A stretch of 64,000 nt of DNA from Muricoccus roseus. Lineage in GTDB: Bacteria > Pseudomonadota > Alphaproteobacteria > Acetobacterales > Acetobacteraceae. Of this stretch, positions 52,048 to 61,176 are shown piece after piece. The notes under the pieces were generated by a model. It was not told the origin of the DNA. It saw nothing but the letters and a program-made list of their open reading frames with translations, and ran no database searches. The DNA lies in contig NZ_FQZF01000017.1 of the NCBI RefSeq assembly GCF_900141905.1, positions 59,114-123,113 on the forward strand, given 5' to 3'. Position numbers and translations under genes: made by a program. Each line of letters begins with the position of its first letter. Position 1 is the first letter of the stretch.

Positions 52048-53202
52048 TCAACCCGGAACGAGCAGCCCGTCCACCAGGGCCTGCATCGCCTCCGGCTGCA
52101 TCGTCCATTCGCCGCCCGGCAGTGTGAGCAACTCCTCCGGCTTGCTGCCGGCCAGGCGCATCTGGGCCAAGGTGGCGGCCCGGGCGGTCAGCCCCGCCTT
52201 CCAGCATAGCGCCACCAGCACGGGTGCCTCCCGTGCCTCCACCGCGCGGGTCACCACCCCCGCCGGCAGCCCGCTGAGCGCGGCGAGAACCCGGGCGCAC
52301 TCGGCCCGGTAGCCCTTCCGGGCGGCCGCGACGAAGCTCTCCTCGTCCAGCCCGCCCTGTTCCGGCGCCAAGCCGCTCGGGGTGACTCCCCCCTGGTGCA
52401 GCGCCTCCCATGCAGCCGGGTCCAGATCCCGCCGGGCGAGCAGCAGGCGAAGCGCCTCATCGGCCAGCAGGTCGCGAAGGGCGCCCACGACCACCTTGCT
52501 GAGCGCCGGCCGGCGGGCGAGGGCGGACTGCCACCCCGGATAATCGGCGGCACCCGCGGCGATGGCGAGCAGGGTCGCGTCCCGCAGGCGGGCGGTGGCA
52601 TTGGCCAGCAGCGCCGCCACCGGCTGCTCCTCCGCCCGGGCCGCGATGGCATCGGAGGGGCGCTCGGGCAGGTGGGGCCGGCGCGCGATGGCGCAAAGGG
52701 TTTCCGACACCGGCGGGTCGGCGATCAGCGCCAGGAGGTCTTCCTCGTCGAGCAGGGGAGACCCCCGGAGGACGGGCTCGGCGACGGCCATCGCCACATC
52801 CCGGGCCAGGCGCAGGATCAAGGGGCGGGGAACATCGGCATGCTCTGCCACCAGTTCCGTCACCGCCGAGCGCACCGCGACCACCTCGTCCTCAACCAGA
52901 AGCCGCAACGCCTCCCAGGTCGCGCGGCGGTGGCGGTCCGCGCTGTCGGGATCGAGCAGGGGGGCGAGGGAGGCGAGCTTACGGGCCAGCACCCGCCGCA
53001 CGCCCGGCTCCGAGTCGCGCGCCAGCACCTGGTCGGCCAGGGGCGGGGTGGCGGCATTGGCCGCGATGGCGGCGCGCACGGCGGTGGCGGGATCGTTCGC
53101 CAGGAAGAACAGCATTTCGGGCGGCGTATCCGCTCGTTCCGCCAGTCTCGCCCGCGCGGCATCGTCCATGCGGCGGGGTGAGGCGGCCATCATGGCTTCC
53201 AT
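52048..53202 (-). CDS. DUF2336 domain-containing protein
   Basis: A 384-residue helical repeat protein typical of alphaproteobacteria. Repeating HEAT-like units are visible: [21 protein letters not shown], then [31 protein letters not shown] and [16 protein letters not shown]. No catalytic motif, membrane segment or signal peptide is seen. The start is fixed by GGAGG five bases upstream. It lies between argB and dapD, opposite to both. The family is often regarded as a scaffold or regulator, but no role is proven. Confidence 0.82.
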   Translation of the reverse strand: MEAMMAASPRRMDDAARARLAERADTPPEMLFFLANDPATAVRAAIAANAATPPLADQVLARDSEPGVRRVLARKLASLAPLLDPDSADRHRRATWEALRLLVEDEVVAVRSAVTELVAEHADVPRPLILRLARDVAMAVAEPVLRGSPLLDEEDLLALIADPPVSETLCAIARRPHLPERPSDAIAARAEEQPVAALLANATARLRDATLLAIAAGAADYPGWQSALARRPALSKVVVGALRDLLADEALRLLLARRDLDPAAWEALHQGGVTPSGLAPEQGGLDEESFVAAARKGYRAECARVLAALSGLPAGVVTRAVEAREAPVLVALCWKAGLTARAATLAQMRLAGSKPEELLTLPGGEWTMQPEAMQALVDGLLVPG

Positions 53203-53386
53203 CGTCGCCTCCAGGGTCCTCAAGGAGGGCCCGCCCTTTGGGCGCGGGACCTCGCCGGCGTGCAAGCTGCCCCGCCGAGATGAAGGAAGGCTGAATCCGC
53301 GCGTATCCCACGCCGCGTTGACAGCATGCGCCGCCCGCGCGATGGGGTCCGTCCCCGAGACGCAGCCCCGAGACGCAGGACGCCCC

Positions 53387-54223
53387 ATGGACCTCGCCGC
53401 CCTCCAGCCCCGCATCGAGGCGCTCTGGGAGCGCCGCGCCGAGCTGACCCCCGCCACCCGGGGCGAGGAGCGCGACGCCGTGGAGGCCGCGCTGGAAGCC
53501 CTGGATTCGGGCAAGGCGCGCGTGGCCGAGCCCGACGGGAATGGCGGCTGGCGGGTGAACCAGTGGCTGAAGCAGGCCGTGCTGCTTTCCTTCCGGCTGG
53601 AGGACAGCGTGCCGATGGACACGGCCGCTGGCGCCTATGACAAGGTTCCGCTCAAGTTCAGCGACTGGGGGGAAAACCGCTTCAAGGAGGCCGGCTTCCG
53701 CGCCGTTCCGGGCGCGGTGGTGCGCCGCTCCGCCTTCATTGCCCCGGGCGTGGTGCTGATGCCGAGCTTCGTCAATCTCGGAGCCTATGTGGACCGGAAC
53801 ACGATGGTGGACACCTGGGCCACCGTCGGCTCCTGCGCCCAGATCGGCCGGAACGTGCATCTCTCCGGCGGCGCCGGCATCGGCGGCGTGCTCGAGCCGC
53901 TGCAGGCGAACCCGGTGGTGATCGAGGACGACTGCTTCATCGGCGCCCGTTCCGAGGTGGCCGAGGGCGTGATCGTCGAGCGCGGCTCGGTCCTCTCCAT
54001 GGGCGTCTTCCTCGGCGCCTCGACGAAGATCATGGACCGCGCGACCGGCGAGATCTTCGTCGGCCGCGTGCCGGCCTATTCCGTGGTGGTCCCGGGCAGC
54101 CTGCCCGGCAAGCCGCTGCCGGACGGCACGCCGGGCCCCTCGCTCTACTGCGCGGTGATCGTGAAGCGCGTGGATGCCCGCACGCGGGAGAAGACCTCGA
54201 TCAACGAGCTGCTTCGCGACTGA
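53387..54223 (+). CDS. dapD: 2,3,4,5-tetrahydropyridine-2,6-dicarboxylate N-succinyltransferase
   Basis: A 278-residue acyltransferase of the succinylase branch of lysine/diaminopimelate synthesis, using succinyl-CoA. The N-terminal helical domain ([11 protein letters not shown] and [14 protein letters not shown]) precedes a left-handed beta-helix of hexapeptide repeats ([20 protein letters not shown], then [18 protein letters not shown] and [19 protein letters not shown]). It acts as a trimer in the cytoplasm. The dapE gene follows after ten bases. Confidence 0.97.
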   Translation: MDLAALQPRIEALWERRAELTPATRGEERDAVEAALEALDSGKARVAEPDGNGGWRVNQWLKQAVLLSFRLEDSVPMDTAAGAYDKVPLKFSDWGENRFKEAGFRAVPGAVVRRSAFIAPGVVLMPSFVNLGAYVDRNTMVDTWATVGSCAQIGRNVHLSGGAGIGGVLEPLQANPVVIEDDCFIGARSEVAEGVIVERGSVLSMGVFLGASTKIMDRATGEIFVGRVPAYSVVVPGSLPGKPLPDGTPGPSLYCAVIVKRVDARTREKTSINELLRD

Positions 54224-54233
54224 GGCGGAACCC

Positions 54234-55361
54234 ATGGCCACCGACCCGCTTCCCATCGCGCAGGACCTCATCCGCTGCGCCTCCGTGACCCCGGCCGATG
54301 AGGGAGCGATCGCGGTGCTGGAGCGGGCGCTGGAGCCGCTCGGCTTCCAATGCACGCGCCTGCGCTTCGGCGAGGTGGAGAACCTCTTCGCCATCCGCCG
54401 CTCCGGCGGCAACGGACCGCATCTCTGCTTCGCCGGCCATACGGATGTGGTGCCGCCCGGCGAGGGCTGGACGCATCCGCCCTTCGCGGCCGAGGTCGAG
54501 GACGGCACGCTCTACGGGCGCGGCGCGGTGGACATGAAGGGCGGCGTCGCCGCTTTCGTCGCCGCCGCGGCCGATGTGGTGGCCGATGGGACGGCGGAGA
54601 AGGGCACGCTCTCCTTCCTCATCACCGGCGACGAGGAGGGGGTGGCGGTGGACGGCACCACCCGCGTGCTGGACTGGATGGCGGAGAACCACCTCGTCCC
54701 CGACATGTGCCTGGTGGGGGAGCCGACGAGCAAGGAACGGCTGGGCGACACGATCAAGATCGGCCGGCGCGGCAGCTTTTCCGCCGAGTTCACCATCCAT
54801 GGCATCCAGGGCCATGTCGCCTATCCCGAGCGGGCGGATAACCCGGTGCACCGGCTGGCCCGCGTGCTCTACCGCCTGACCGAGAAGCCGCTGGACAGCG
54901 GCACCGAGTGGTTCCAGGCCAGCACGCTGCAGGTCACCACGGTCGATGTCGGCAACCCCACGAACAACATCGTGCCCGCCAAGGCCTTTGCCCGGCTCAA
55001 CATCCGCTTCAACCCCACCCATACGGCCGTGAGCCTGGAGGCATGGATCCGGGGCATCCTGGCGGAGGAGGCGCCGCGCCACGACGCGTCCTTCTCCTGC
55101 TCCGGCGAGGCCTTCCTGACCGAGCCCGGCCCCTTCGTGGACGCGCTGCGCCGCGCCGTTCAGGCGAGCACGGGCGAGGAGGGGAAGCTGGACACCGGCG
55201 GCGGCACCTCCGATGCGCGCTTCATCACGCGCCTCTGCCCCGTGGCGGAGCTGGGCGCGGTCGGCACGACCATGCACAAGGTGGACGAGCGAACCCCCGT
55301 CGAGGAGCTGCGGCGCCTGTCCTCGCTCTACGGCGCGGTCATCCGGGAGTGCCTGGGCTGA
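54234..55361 (+). CDS. dapE: Succinyl-diaminopimelate desuccinylase
   Basis: A 375-residue dinuclear zinc hydrolase that frees LL-diaminopimelate from its succinyl derivative. The metal motifs are CFAGHTDVVPPGEGW near residue 65, YGRGAVDMKGGVAAFV near 98, and the Glu pair in LITGDEEGVAVDGT near 130. Dimerisation-domain residues include GIQGHVAYPERADNP, and GGGTSDARFI lies near the end. It is paired with dapD and overlaps the following membrane protein gene by 13 bases. Confidence 0.97.
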   Translation: MATDPLPIAQDLIRCASVTPADEGAIAVLERALEPLGFQCTRLRFGEVENLFAIRRSGGNGPHLCFAGHTDVVPPGEGWTHPPFAAEVEDGTLYGRGAVDMKGGVAAFVAAAADVVADGTAEKGTLSFLITGDEEGVAVDGTTRVLDWMAENHLVPDMCLVGEPTSKERLGDTIKIGRRGSFSAEFTIHGIQGHVAYPERADNPVHRLARVLYRLTEKPLDSGTEWFQASTLQVTTVDVGNPTNNIVPAKAFARLNIRFNPTHTAVSLEAWIRGILAEEAPRHDASFSCSGEAFLTEPGPFVDALRRAVQASTGEEGKLDTGGGTSDARFITRLCPVAELGAVGTTMHKVDERTPVEELRRLSSLYGAVIRECLG

Positions 55362-55924
55362 GCGCGCCGGGGGTCAGCCTCGAGACCCAGATCGTTGCGG
55401 GGCTGCGGGCGGCCTCCCTGCTGGCGCGCGGGCGGGAGGAAGGGCTCCGCTTCGCCCTCCTCTCGATGGAAGGCGCCGCGCGCTCCTTCTGGGCCGGCGT
55501 CTTCTGCCTCCTGCCTTTCCTCCTTGTCCGCGCCCTGGGCACGGGGGCCTTCCTCTCCGGCACGCTGCCGATCGAACTGATCGGTTATGTCCTGGGTTGG
55601 GTCGTCTTCCCGCTCGCCTCGCTTAGCCTTGCCGAGGCGTCGGGACGGGGGCCGCTCTGGCCGCTCTTCGTCGCGGCCTGGAACTGGACGAACCTCGTGC
55701 AGTACGGGGCGCTGCTGGCCGCCACCCTGCTCGGGGGGCTGCTTCCTCCGGGCTTCGGCGGCTCCCTCATTCTCGCCGCATTCGGCTACGCGCTCTGGAT
55801 GGAATGGTTCGTGGCGAAATCGGCGCTGCGGATCAGCGGGATCCGCGCGGCCCTGTTCGTGCTTCTCGACATGGCGATCGGCCTTTTCATCGCCTCGGTG
55901 GTCACGCGTCTCTCGGCCGGCTGA
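55349..55924 (+). CDS. Membrane protein of unknown function downstream of dapE
   Basis: A 191-residue inner-membrane protein with about five hydrophobic segments (AGVFCLLPFLLVRAL, ELIGYVLGWVVFPLASLSL, LWPLFVAAWNWTNLVQYGALL, GGSLILAAFGYALWMEWF, AALFVLLDMAIGLFIASVV). The only usable start upstream of the first conserved stretch (VSLETQIVAGLRAASLLARG) is a GTG within the end of dapE, giving a 13-base overlap. No family name is recognised. Co-transcription with dapDE is likely. Confidence 0.7.
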   Translation: MPGLSAPGVSLETQIVAGLRAASLLARGREEGLRFALLSMEGAARSFWAGVFCLLPFLLVRALGTGAFLSGTLPIELIGYVLGWVVFPLASLSLAEASGRGPLWPLFVAAWNWTNLVQYGALLAATLLGGLLPPGFGGSLILAAFGYALWMEWFVAKSALRISGIRAALFVLLDMAIGLFIASVVTRLSAG

Positions 55925-55929
55925 TCCGC

Positions 55930-57030
55930 TCAGTCCGGGATCGGCGGGTAGCGCAGCCCGGCCGTCTCCGCCTCGAAGCGCCGGACGAGGGGCGGGGTCC
56001 GGAAGGCCAGGGCGAGCAATGCCCCGCGCAGCGGCGCCAGGAACCCCGGCGCGGTCAGCATGGCCCGCGTGGTCCGATCCGTGGCGCGGAGCACGCGCCG
56101 CGCGACGGCATGGCGTTGCAGGGCCCAGGCCTCCACCGCGGCCTCCACGGCATCCGGCCCAGCGGCCAGGGCGCTGGCGAGGGACCAGGCATCCTGCATG
56201 CCGATATTCATGCCCTGGCCGCCCGCGGGCGAATGGACATGCGCGGCATCGCCCGCCAGCACCACGCGGCCCTTCCGCATGGAGGCCACCTGGCGCTGGC
56301 TGATGCCGAAGGCGCTCCACCAGACCGGATCATGCGGCGCGATGCCCCTGCGCCGGAAGGGCGCCATGTCGTTCTCCGGCGGCGGCGGCGCCCCCTCCGG
56401 CACGGTGGTGACGAGCCGCCACAGCCCGCCCGGCAGGCCGAAGCCGAGCAGGGGCGGGGAGACGGCGACATGCAGGAAACCCGGTTCCAGCCCCTCCACA
56501 TGCGCGTCGGTGAGCACCAGCCGGGCGTCGTAGCGTTTGCCCCGGAACGGATCGCCAAGGGCGTGCCGCACGGCACTGTGCGCCCCGTCGCATCCGACGA
56601 TCCACTCGGCCTCCGCCAGCTCCTCCCGCCCGTCCGCATGGCGGAGCACGGCCCGGCCTTCCCGAAGACCTTCGAAGGCCACGCCGCGTTCGGGCGGAGG
56701 CCCGGCCGCCTCCAGGATGGCCTCGGTGCGGGCCTGGGGCAGGATGACCATGCTGGGAAAGCGCGGATGCATGCCGCGGAAGCGCGCCCGCACCACGCGG
56801 CGGCCGAGATGCAGGCAGGCGCCATGGATCGGCAGGGCCTCTTCCAGGATGCGCTGCGCGAGACCCAGGCGGTCCAGCATCTCCAGCGACCGTGCCTGGA
56901 TGCCCAGGGCGCGGGACCAGGGCAGCCGCTCGGCCGCCTTGTCGGTCAAGCGGTACGGAATGCCGCGCTGGCGCAGCGAAAGGGCCAGGACCAGCCCGAC
57001 CGGCCCCGCACCCACGATCAGGACGGACAC
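55930..57030 (-). CDS. FAD-dependent monooxygenase (aromatic hydroxylase family)
   Basis: A 366-residue class A flavoprotein monooxygenase. The FAD fingerprint VLIVGAGPVGLVLALSLRQRG is at the N-terminus, the DG motif reads WIVGCDGAHSAVRHALG near residue 160, and the GD motif reads GRVVLAGDAAHVHSPAGGQGMN near 275. Such enzymes hydroxylate aromatic or quinone-like rings with NAD(P)H and oxygen. Two GTG starts are possible; the one at 57030 puts the fold at its usual position, while the one at 57060 adds ten residues. It converges on the dapE-linked gene. Confidence 0.87.
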   Translation of the reverse strand: MSVLIVGAGPVGLVLALSLRQRGIPYRLTDKAAERLPWSRALGIQARSLEMLDRLGLAQRILEEALPIHGACLHLGRRVVRARFRGMHPRFPSMVILPQARTEAILEAAGPPPERGVAFEGLREGRAVLRHADGREELAEAEWIVGCDGAHSAVRHALGDPFRGKRYDARLVLTDAHVEGLEPGFLHVAVSPPLLGFGLPGGLWRLVTTVPEGAPPPPENDMAPFRRRGIAPHDPVWWSAFGISQRQVASMRKGRVVLAGDAAHVHSPAGGQGMNIGMQDAWSLASALAAGPDAVEAAVEAWALQRHAVARRVLRATDRTTRAMLTAPGFLAPLRGALLALAFRTPPLVRRFEAETAGLRYPPIPD

Positions 57031-57109
57031 GCGGCGACTCCCCGGCTGCTCCGGCCCCACAGACTAGCCCCTGGCCCGGAGCTGGAAAGGTCGGGCCGCT
57101 GGGGCGGCG

Positions 57110-58381
57110 TCAGTACCCCTCGCGCCGCCCTGCCAGGCTTCGCCCGGCACGCACCGCCCCGTCGCCGAACCGGGTCCGCAGCGCCTCCATCGCGGCCCAG
57201 CGCGCCGCCCGCCGCGGTGCCTCGGGGTCCGCCAGGTCACCCTGGTCGGCGCCCTTGCCCTCGACCAGTGGCTGGGCCCCGATGCCGATGAGGCGAAAGG
57301 CGGTCCCGTCCGCTTCACGGGCCAGCAAGGGCAGCACGGCGGCGTAAAGGGTTTCGGGCACGATGCTCGGCCCGGCCAGCCGCGCATGGCGGGTGCGAAG
57401 GGCGAAGCGGCTGGTCTTCAGCTTCAGCACCACGCCGCCGGCGGCATAGCCCTTCTCTGCCAGCCGCCGGGCGAGCTTTTCGCACAGGCGCCAGAGGATG
57501 GGTTCCATCTCGGCCGGGCGGCTCAGGTCGCGGTCGAAGGTGGTCTCGGCCGAGATGGACTTCGTGTCCCGTTCCGGCCTCACCGGGCGCGAGTCCTCGC
57601 CGCGCGCCCGGGCGACGAGCAGGGGCCCTTCCTCACCGAAGCGCCGCAGCGCTTCGCGCGGCTCCAGCGACTGCAACTGGCCCAGGGTGGAAAAGCCCAT
57701 GCCGGCCAGCTTCGCCGCGAAGGCTGGTCCGACGCCGGGAAGGATGGTGACGGGTTCAGGCGCGAGCAGGCCGGCGGCCTCGGCCGCGCCGATGCAGGCA
57801 AGGCCCCGTGGCTTGTCCCGCTCCACCGCAATTTTCGCGAGCAGGCGGTTCGGAGCCAGCCCGACGGAAATCGTCACCCCCACCTCCTGCTCCACCCGCC
57901 GCGCGAAGCGGGCCAGGGCGACCGCGGGCGGGGCGCCGTGCAGCGCCTCGGTGCCCGAGAGGTCCAGGACCGCCTCGTCGATCGACATCGCCTGCACCAG
58001 CGGAGTCAGCGCCTCCATCAGCGCCCGCACATGGCGGGAGGCGGCGACGTATTTCGTGAAATCCGGCTTGATGACCACCGCATCCGGGCAGGCCTTCAGC
58101 GCCTTGAACATCGGCATGGCCGATTTCACGCCCCGGGTGCGCGCAACATAGCAGGCGGCCGAAACCACGCCGCGTTGCCCGCCACCCACGATCACCGGTC
58201 GGCTCGCCAGCTCCGGTCGGTCCCGCTTCTCGACGCTCGCGAAAAAGGCGTCGCAATCGACATGGGCGATGGCGAGGGTGAACAACTCGGGATGCGAGGC
58301 CACGCGCCCCGAGCCGCAGGCGGCGCAACGGCGGCGGTGATCCTCGGCTTGCGTGAAGCAGTCCCGGCACAGGGAGGGCAT
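57110..58381 (-). CDS. dinB: DNA polymerase IV with N-terminal zinc-ribbon-like motif
   Basis: A 423-residue Y-family translesion polymerase. Catalytic acidic residues are in IAHVDCDAFFASVEKRD near residue 40 and MSIDEAVLDLSG near 130. GLAPNRLLAKIAVERDKP and the helix-hairpin-helix LPGVGPAFAAKLAGMG follow. The first 30 residues hold four cysteines in two pairs (C5/C8 and C19/C22), an extra zinc-ribbon-like module absent from E. coli DinB. A beta-clamp-binding motif was not clearly identified. Monocistronic, next to repeat copy B. Confidence 0.93.
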   Translation of the reverse strand: MPSLCRDCFTQAEDHRRRCAACGSGRVASHPELFTLAIAHVDCDAFFASVEKRDRPELASRPVIVGGGQRGVVSAACYVARTRGVKSAMPMFKALKACPDAVVIKPDFTKYVAASRHVRALMEALTPLVQAMSIDEAVLDLSGTEALHGAPPAVALARFARRVEQEVGVTISVGLAPNRLLAKIAVERDKPRGLACIGAAEAAGLLAPEPVTILPGVGPAFAAKLAGMGFSTLGQLQSLEPREALRRFGEEGPLLVARARGEDSRPVRPERDTKSISAETTFDRDLSRPAEMEPILWRLCEKLARRLAEKGYAAGGVVLKLKTSRFALRTRHARLAGPSIVPETLYAAVLPLLAREADGTAFRLIGIGAQPLVEGKGADQGDLADPEAPRRAARWAAMEALRTRFGDGAVRAGRSLAGRREGY

Positions 58382-58428
58382 GGCACCCTTCTAGCACGGA
58401 ACGGGAACGCTGCCCGAGTCGTCCCTGG

Positions 58429-58695
58429 GTTCTGGGGTGGCGGTCTGTCCCGGGAGAGGAAGAAGGAATCTTCCTCTCCCCGGACCCGTCGAAGGCAGTG
58501 CCTTCGACCCATCATCTTTTTCTTCGAGTTTGGAATCACCGGGCTGATGGTGCGCCTGAGGTATAAGACCTCACGCGACCGCAAGGGCAGGAAAGAGCCC
58601 AGCAGCCAGAAACCCCTTCAATCCGGGGCATCCACGGAAGTCAGACGGGGTTCCAAGGGCCTCAGGCCCTTGGCGGGGGCAGGGCGGAGCCCTCC
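58429..58695 (-). repeat. Dispersed hairpin-rich intergenic element, copy B
   Basis: The reverse complement of these 267 bases matches copy A (38371-38641) throughout, with about 30 differences by hand count. The most conserved core is the stretch around TCGAAGGC...GCCTTCGA with the adjoining A/T-rich AAACTCGAAGAAAAAGATG. It fills most of the 335-base gap between dinB and the ROK kinase gene. Apart from the element, nothing else was seen in that gap. Confidence 0.85.
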
Positions 58696-58716
58696 TCAGC
58701 GAGACCCCGAGCGAGA

Positions 58717-59613
58717 TCAGTTCGCGTCCCAGAGCCGCGCAGCGCCGAAGACGCCGGAACTGTCTCCGTGCCGGGCCTGGACGAGGTTCACCTTCTTCGC
58801 GTCCCCGAAGATCCAGGGCGCCATGAGGTCCGGCACCTCGCGATAGAGGTGTTCGAAGTTGGACACGCCGCCGCCGAGCACAATGACGTCGGGGTCCATG
58901 ATGTTCACGATCATGGCCAGCGCCCGGGCTAGGCGGTCGGCATGGCGGGCGAGTCCGGCCTGGCAGAGCGGGTCGCCAGCCCGTGCCCGGTCGTCCACTT
59001 GGCTGGCGTCCCGGTGGCCCGGGCCGAAGGTGTCGACGGCCAGGGAGGGGCCGGCCAGGAAGGTCTCCAGGCAGCCATGGCGGCCGCACCAGCAGCGGGG
59101 GCCGGGAAATTCGTCCGGCTTCATCCAGGGCAGGGGGGTGTGGCCCCATTCGCCGGCCACGCGATTCAGCCCGTCCAGCGGGCGGCCATGGACCACCCAG
59201 CCGCCGCCGACTCCCGTGCCCAGGATGGCGGCGAAGACCACGGGGTAGCCGGCGCCGGCGCCGTCGGCCGCCTCGCTCATCGCCAGGCAATTGGCGTCGT
59301 TCATCACACGCACCTCGCGCCCGAGCGCGGCGGCCAGGTCCTTGTCCAGCGGGTTGCCGTTCAGCGCCTGGGTGTTGCCGTTCCGGACGAGGCCGGTATG
59401 CGGGTTGATGCTGCCCGGGATGCCCACCCCGACCGTTCCCCTGGCCCCCAGCTCCGCCTCGGCCTCGCGCACGAGGCTCGCGATGGTGTCGAGGATGGCG
59501 GGATAGCCGTCGCCGGTCGGCTTGCGGCGGCGCAGCAGCACCTGTCCCGCCTCGTCCAGCGCCACGATCTCCGTCTTGGTTCCGCCGAGGTCCACGCCGA
59601 GCTTGATCGCCAT
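58717..59613 (-). CDS. ROK family sugar kinase
   Basis: A 298-residue ATP-dependent sugar kinase. The ATP phosphate loop is LGVDLGGTKTEIVALDE at the start, followed by GVGIPGSINPHTG and the catalytic Asp in VMNDANCLAMSEA near residue 105. The ROK zinc motif reads CWCGRHGCLETFLAG near 175, and EWGHTPLPW precedes it. Likely substrates are fructose, glucose or N-acetylglucosamine. No DNA-binding domain is present, so it is an enzyme rather than a ROK repressor. Confidence 0.92.
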   Translation of the reverse strand: MAIKLGVDLGGTKTEIVALDEAGQVLLRRRKPTGDGYPAILDTIASLVREAEAELGARGTVGVGIPGSINPHTGLVRNGNTQALNGNPLDKDLAAALGREVRVMNDANCLAMSEAADGAGAGYPVVFAAILGTGVGGGWVVHGRPLDGLNRVAGEWGHTPLPWMKPDEFPGPRCWCGRHGCLETFLAGPSLAVDTFGPGHRDASQVDDRARAGDPLCQAGLARHADRLARALAMIVNIMDPDVIVLGGGVSNFEHLYREVPDLMAPWIFGDAKKVNLVQARHGDSSGVFGAARLWDAN

Positions 59614-59720
59614 GGCGGATCAATGCCGGGGCATCGGGCTCGCGTCCAGCGCCCCGCCGGTCACAGCCGCGTCGGCAGTGCTGGACTTGCGGCGTGGCAG
59701 GTGGTGGATTGCCCGGCCCG

Positions 59721-59993
59721 ATGGCCGCCTCCTCCCAAGCCCCCAAGAACGAAACCGTGCTCGACGTCCAGGGCCTCACCTGTCCGATGCCGGTGCTGAA
59801 GGCCAACAAGGCCCTTCGCAGCCTGCCCCCCGGGGCCAGGCTGACCGTGCTGGCGACCGATGCCGCCAGCGTGATCGACTTCCAGGCCTTCTGCCGGGAG
59901 ACGGGGCATGCCCTGGTTTCCTTCAGCGAGAATGCCGGGGTCTACCGGTATACCCTGCGCAAGCGGGACGATCAGGCGGGCAAGGGCGGCTGA
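59721..59993 (+). CDS. Sulfurtransferase TusA family protein
   Basis: A 90-residue TusA-like (SirA/YeeD) protein. The active-site cysteine is in LDVQGLTCPMPVLKANKAL near residue 22 with the family C-P-x-P motif. The rest (GARLTVLATDAASVIDFQAF) forms the small alpha/beta fold. Members relay persulfide sulfur for tRNA thiolation, molybdenum cofactor or sulfur oxidation. Its stop overlaps the start of the deacetylase-like gene as TGATG. Confidence 0.88.
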   Translation: MAASSQAPKNETVLDVQGLTCPMPVLKANKALRSLPPGARLTVLATDAASVIDFQAFCRETGHALVSFSENAGVYRYTLRKRDDQAGKGG

Positions 59994-60916
59994 TGCTGCT
60001 CCTGACCCATCCCGCCTGCCTGCGCCACGACAACGGCCCGCATCACCCGGAATGCCCGGATCGGCTGCGTGCCGTGATCCAGGCGCTGGAGGCACAGGAA
60101 TTCTCCGGCCTCGTCCGGGCCGAGGCGCCGGAGGCGAGCCGGGAGGCGCTGCTGCGGGTGCATACGGCGGCGCATGTGGATCGCATCCTCTCGATCCGCC
60201 CCGCACCGGGGCAGCGGGTGCATCTCGATCCCGACACCGCCATGAACGAGTATTCCGCCGAGGCCGCGCTGCGCGCCGCCGGGGCGGGGGTGGAGGCGGT
60301 GGATTGTGTGGTGCGGGGCGAATTCCCGCGCGCCTTCTGCGCCATCCGCCCTCCCGGCCATCATGCTGAGCCCGAGGCACCGATGGGCTTCTGCCTCTTC
60401 TCCAACGTCGCGGTCGCGGCCCGGCACGCCCAGGCGGCGCATGGGGTGCAGCGGGTCGCCGTGCTCGATTTCGACGTGCATCACGGCAACGGCACCCAGG
60501 CCGCTTTCTGGAACGAGCCGACTCTGATGCTCGCCTCCTCTCATCAGGCCGCGCTCTACCCAGGCACGGGCGATGCCTCGGAGACGGGGGCGGGAAACAT
60601 CCTCAACGTCCCGCTCGCTGCCGGGACGGAGGGGCCGGCCTTCCGCCGCGCCTGGGAGCGGAGCATCCTGCCGGAGGTGGCGCGCTTCGCGCCCGGGCTG
60701 ATCATCATCTCGGCCGGCTTCGACGCCCACCGGGCCGATCCCCTGGCCGGGCTGCGCCTGGTGGAGGATGATTTCGCCTGGGTGACCGAGGCCATCTGCG
60801 AGGTCGCGAATGCGAGTTGCGGCGGCCGGGTGGTCTCGATGCTGGAAGGCGGCTACGACCTCGGCGCCCTTGCCCGATCGGCAGCTGCGCATCTGCGCGC
60901 CCTGATCCGCGCCTGA
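59993..60916 (+). CDS. Histone deacetylase family protein
   Basis: A 307-residue zinc amidohydrolase of the HDAC/acetylpolyamine amidohydrolase superfamily. Active-site histidines are in IRPPGHHAEPEAPMGFC near residue 120, zinc ligands in VLDFDVHHGNGTQAAFW near 155 and in SAGFDAHRADPLAG near 240, and a late Tyr in MLEGGYDLGAL. All catalytic residues are present, so it should deacetylate a small amine or protein lysine in the cytoplasm. It is coupled to the TusA-like gene and followed by xseB after 17 bases. Confidence 0.92.
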   Translation: MLLLTHPACLRHDNGPHHPECPDRLRAVIQALEAQEFSGLVRAEAPEASREALLRVHTAAHVDRILSIRPAPGQRVHLDPDTAMNEYSAEAALRAAGAGVEAVDCVVRGEFPRAFCAIRPPGHHAEPEAPMGFCLFSNVAVAARHAQAAHGVQRVAVLDFDVHHGNGTQAAFWNEPTLMLASSHQAALYPGTGDASETGAGNILNVPLAAGTEGPAFRRAWERSILPEVARFAPGLIIISAGFDAHRADPLAGLRLVEDDFAWVTEAICEVANASCGGRVVSMLEGGYDLGALARSAAAHLRALIRA

Positions 60917-60933
60917 CCCGTTCCGGAGCCCGC

Positions 60934-61176
60934 ATGCCCGAATCCGCCCCTCTCCCCGATGTCGAAAGCCTCTCCTTCGAGGAGGCGATGAAGGAGCTGG
61001 AAGCCATCGTCCGCCGCCTCGAGGGTGGGGAGGCCCGGCTCGAGGAGGCGATGGACTCCTACGCTCGCGGCACGGCGCTCCGCGCCCATTGCGAGCGCAA
61101 GCTGTCCGAGGCCGAGGCGCGGGTGCAGGCCCTGGTTCCCGGCAGCGCCGGGCCGACGCTGCGGGATGTGGAATGA
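60934..61176 (+). CDS. xseB: Exodeoxyribonuclease VII small subunit
   Basis: An 80-residue helical subunit that binds XseA in a nuclease degrading single-stranded DNA. The signature LSFEEAMKELEAIVRRLEGG lies near residue 13, then LEEAMDSYARGTALRAHCERKL. The start has GGAG five bases upstream. Its stop overlaps the ispA start (ATGA), the common bacterial arrangement xseB-ispA-dxs. The large subunit xseA is not in the window. Confidence 0.95.
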   Translation: MPESAPLPDVESLSFEEAMKELEAIVRRLEGGEARLEEAMDSYARGTALRAHCERKLSEAEARVQALVPGSAGPTLRDVE

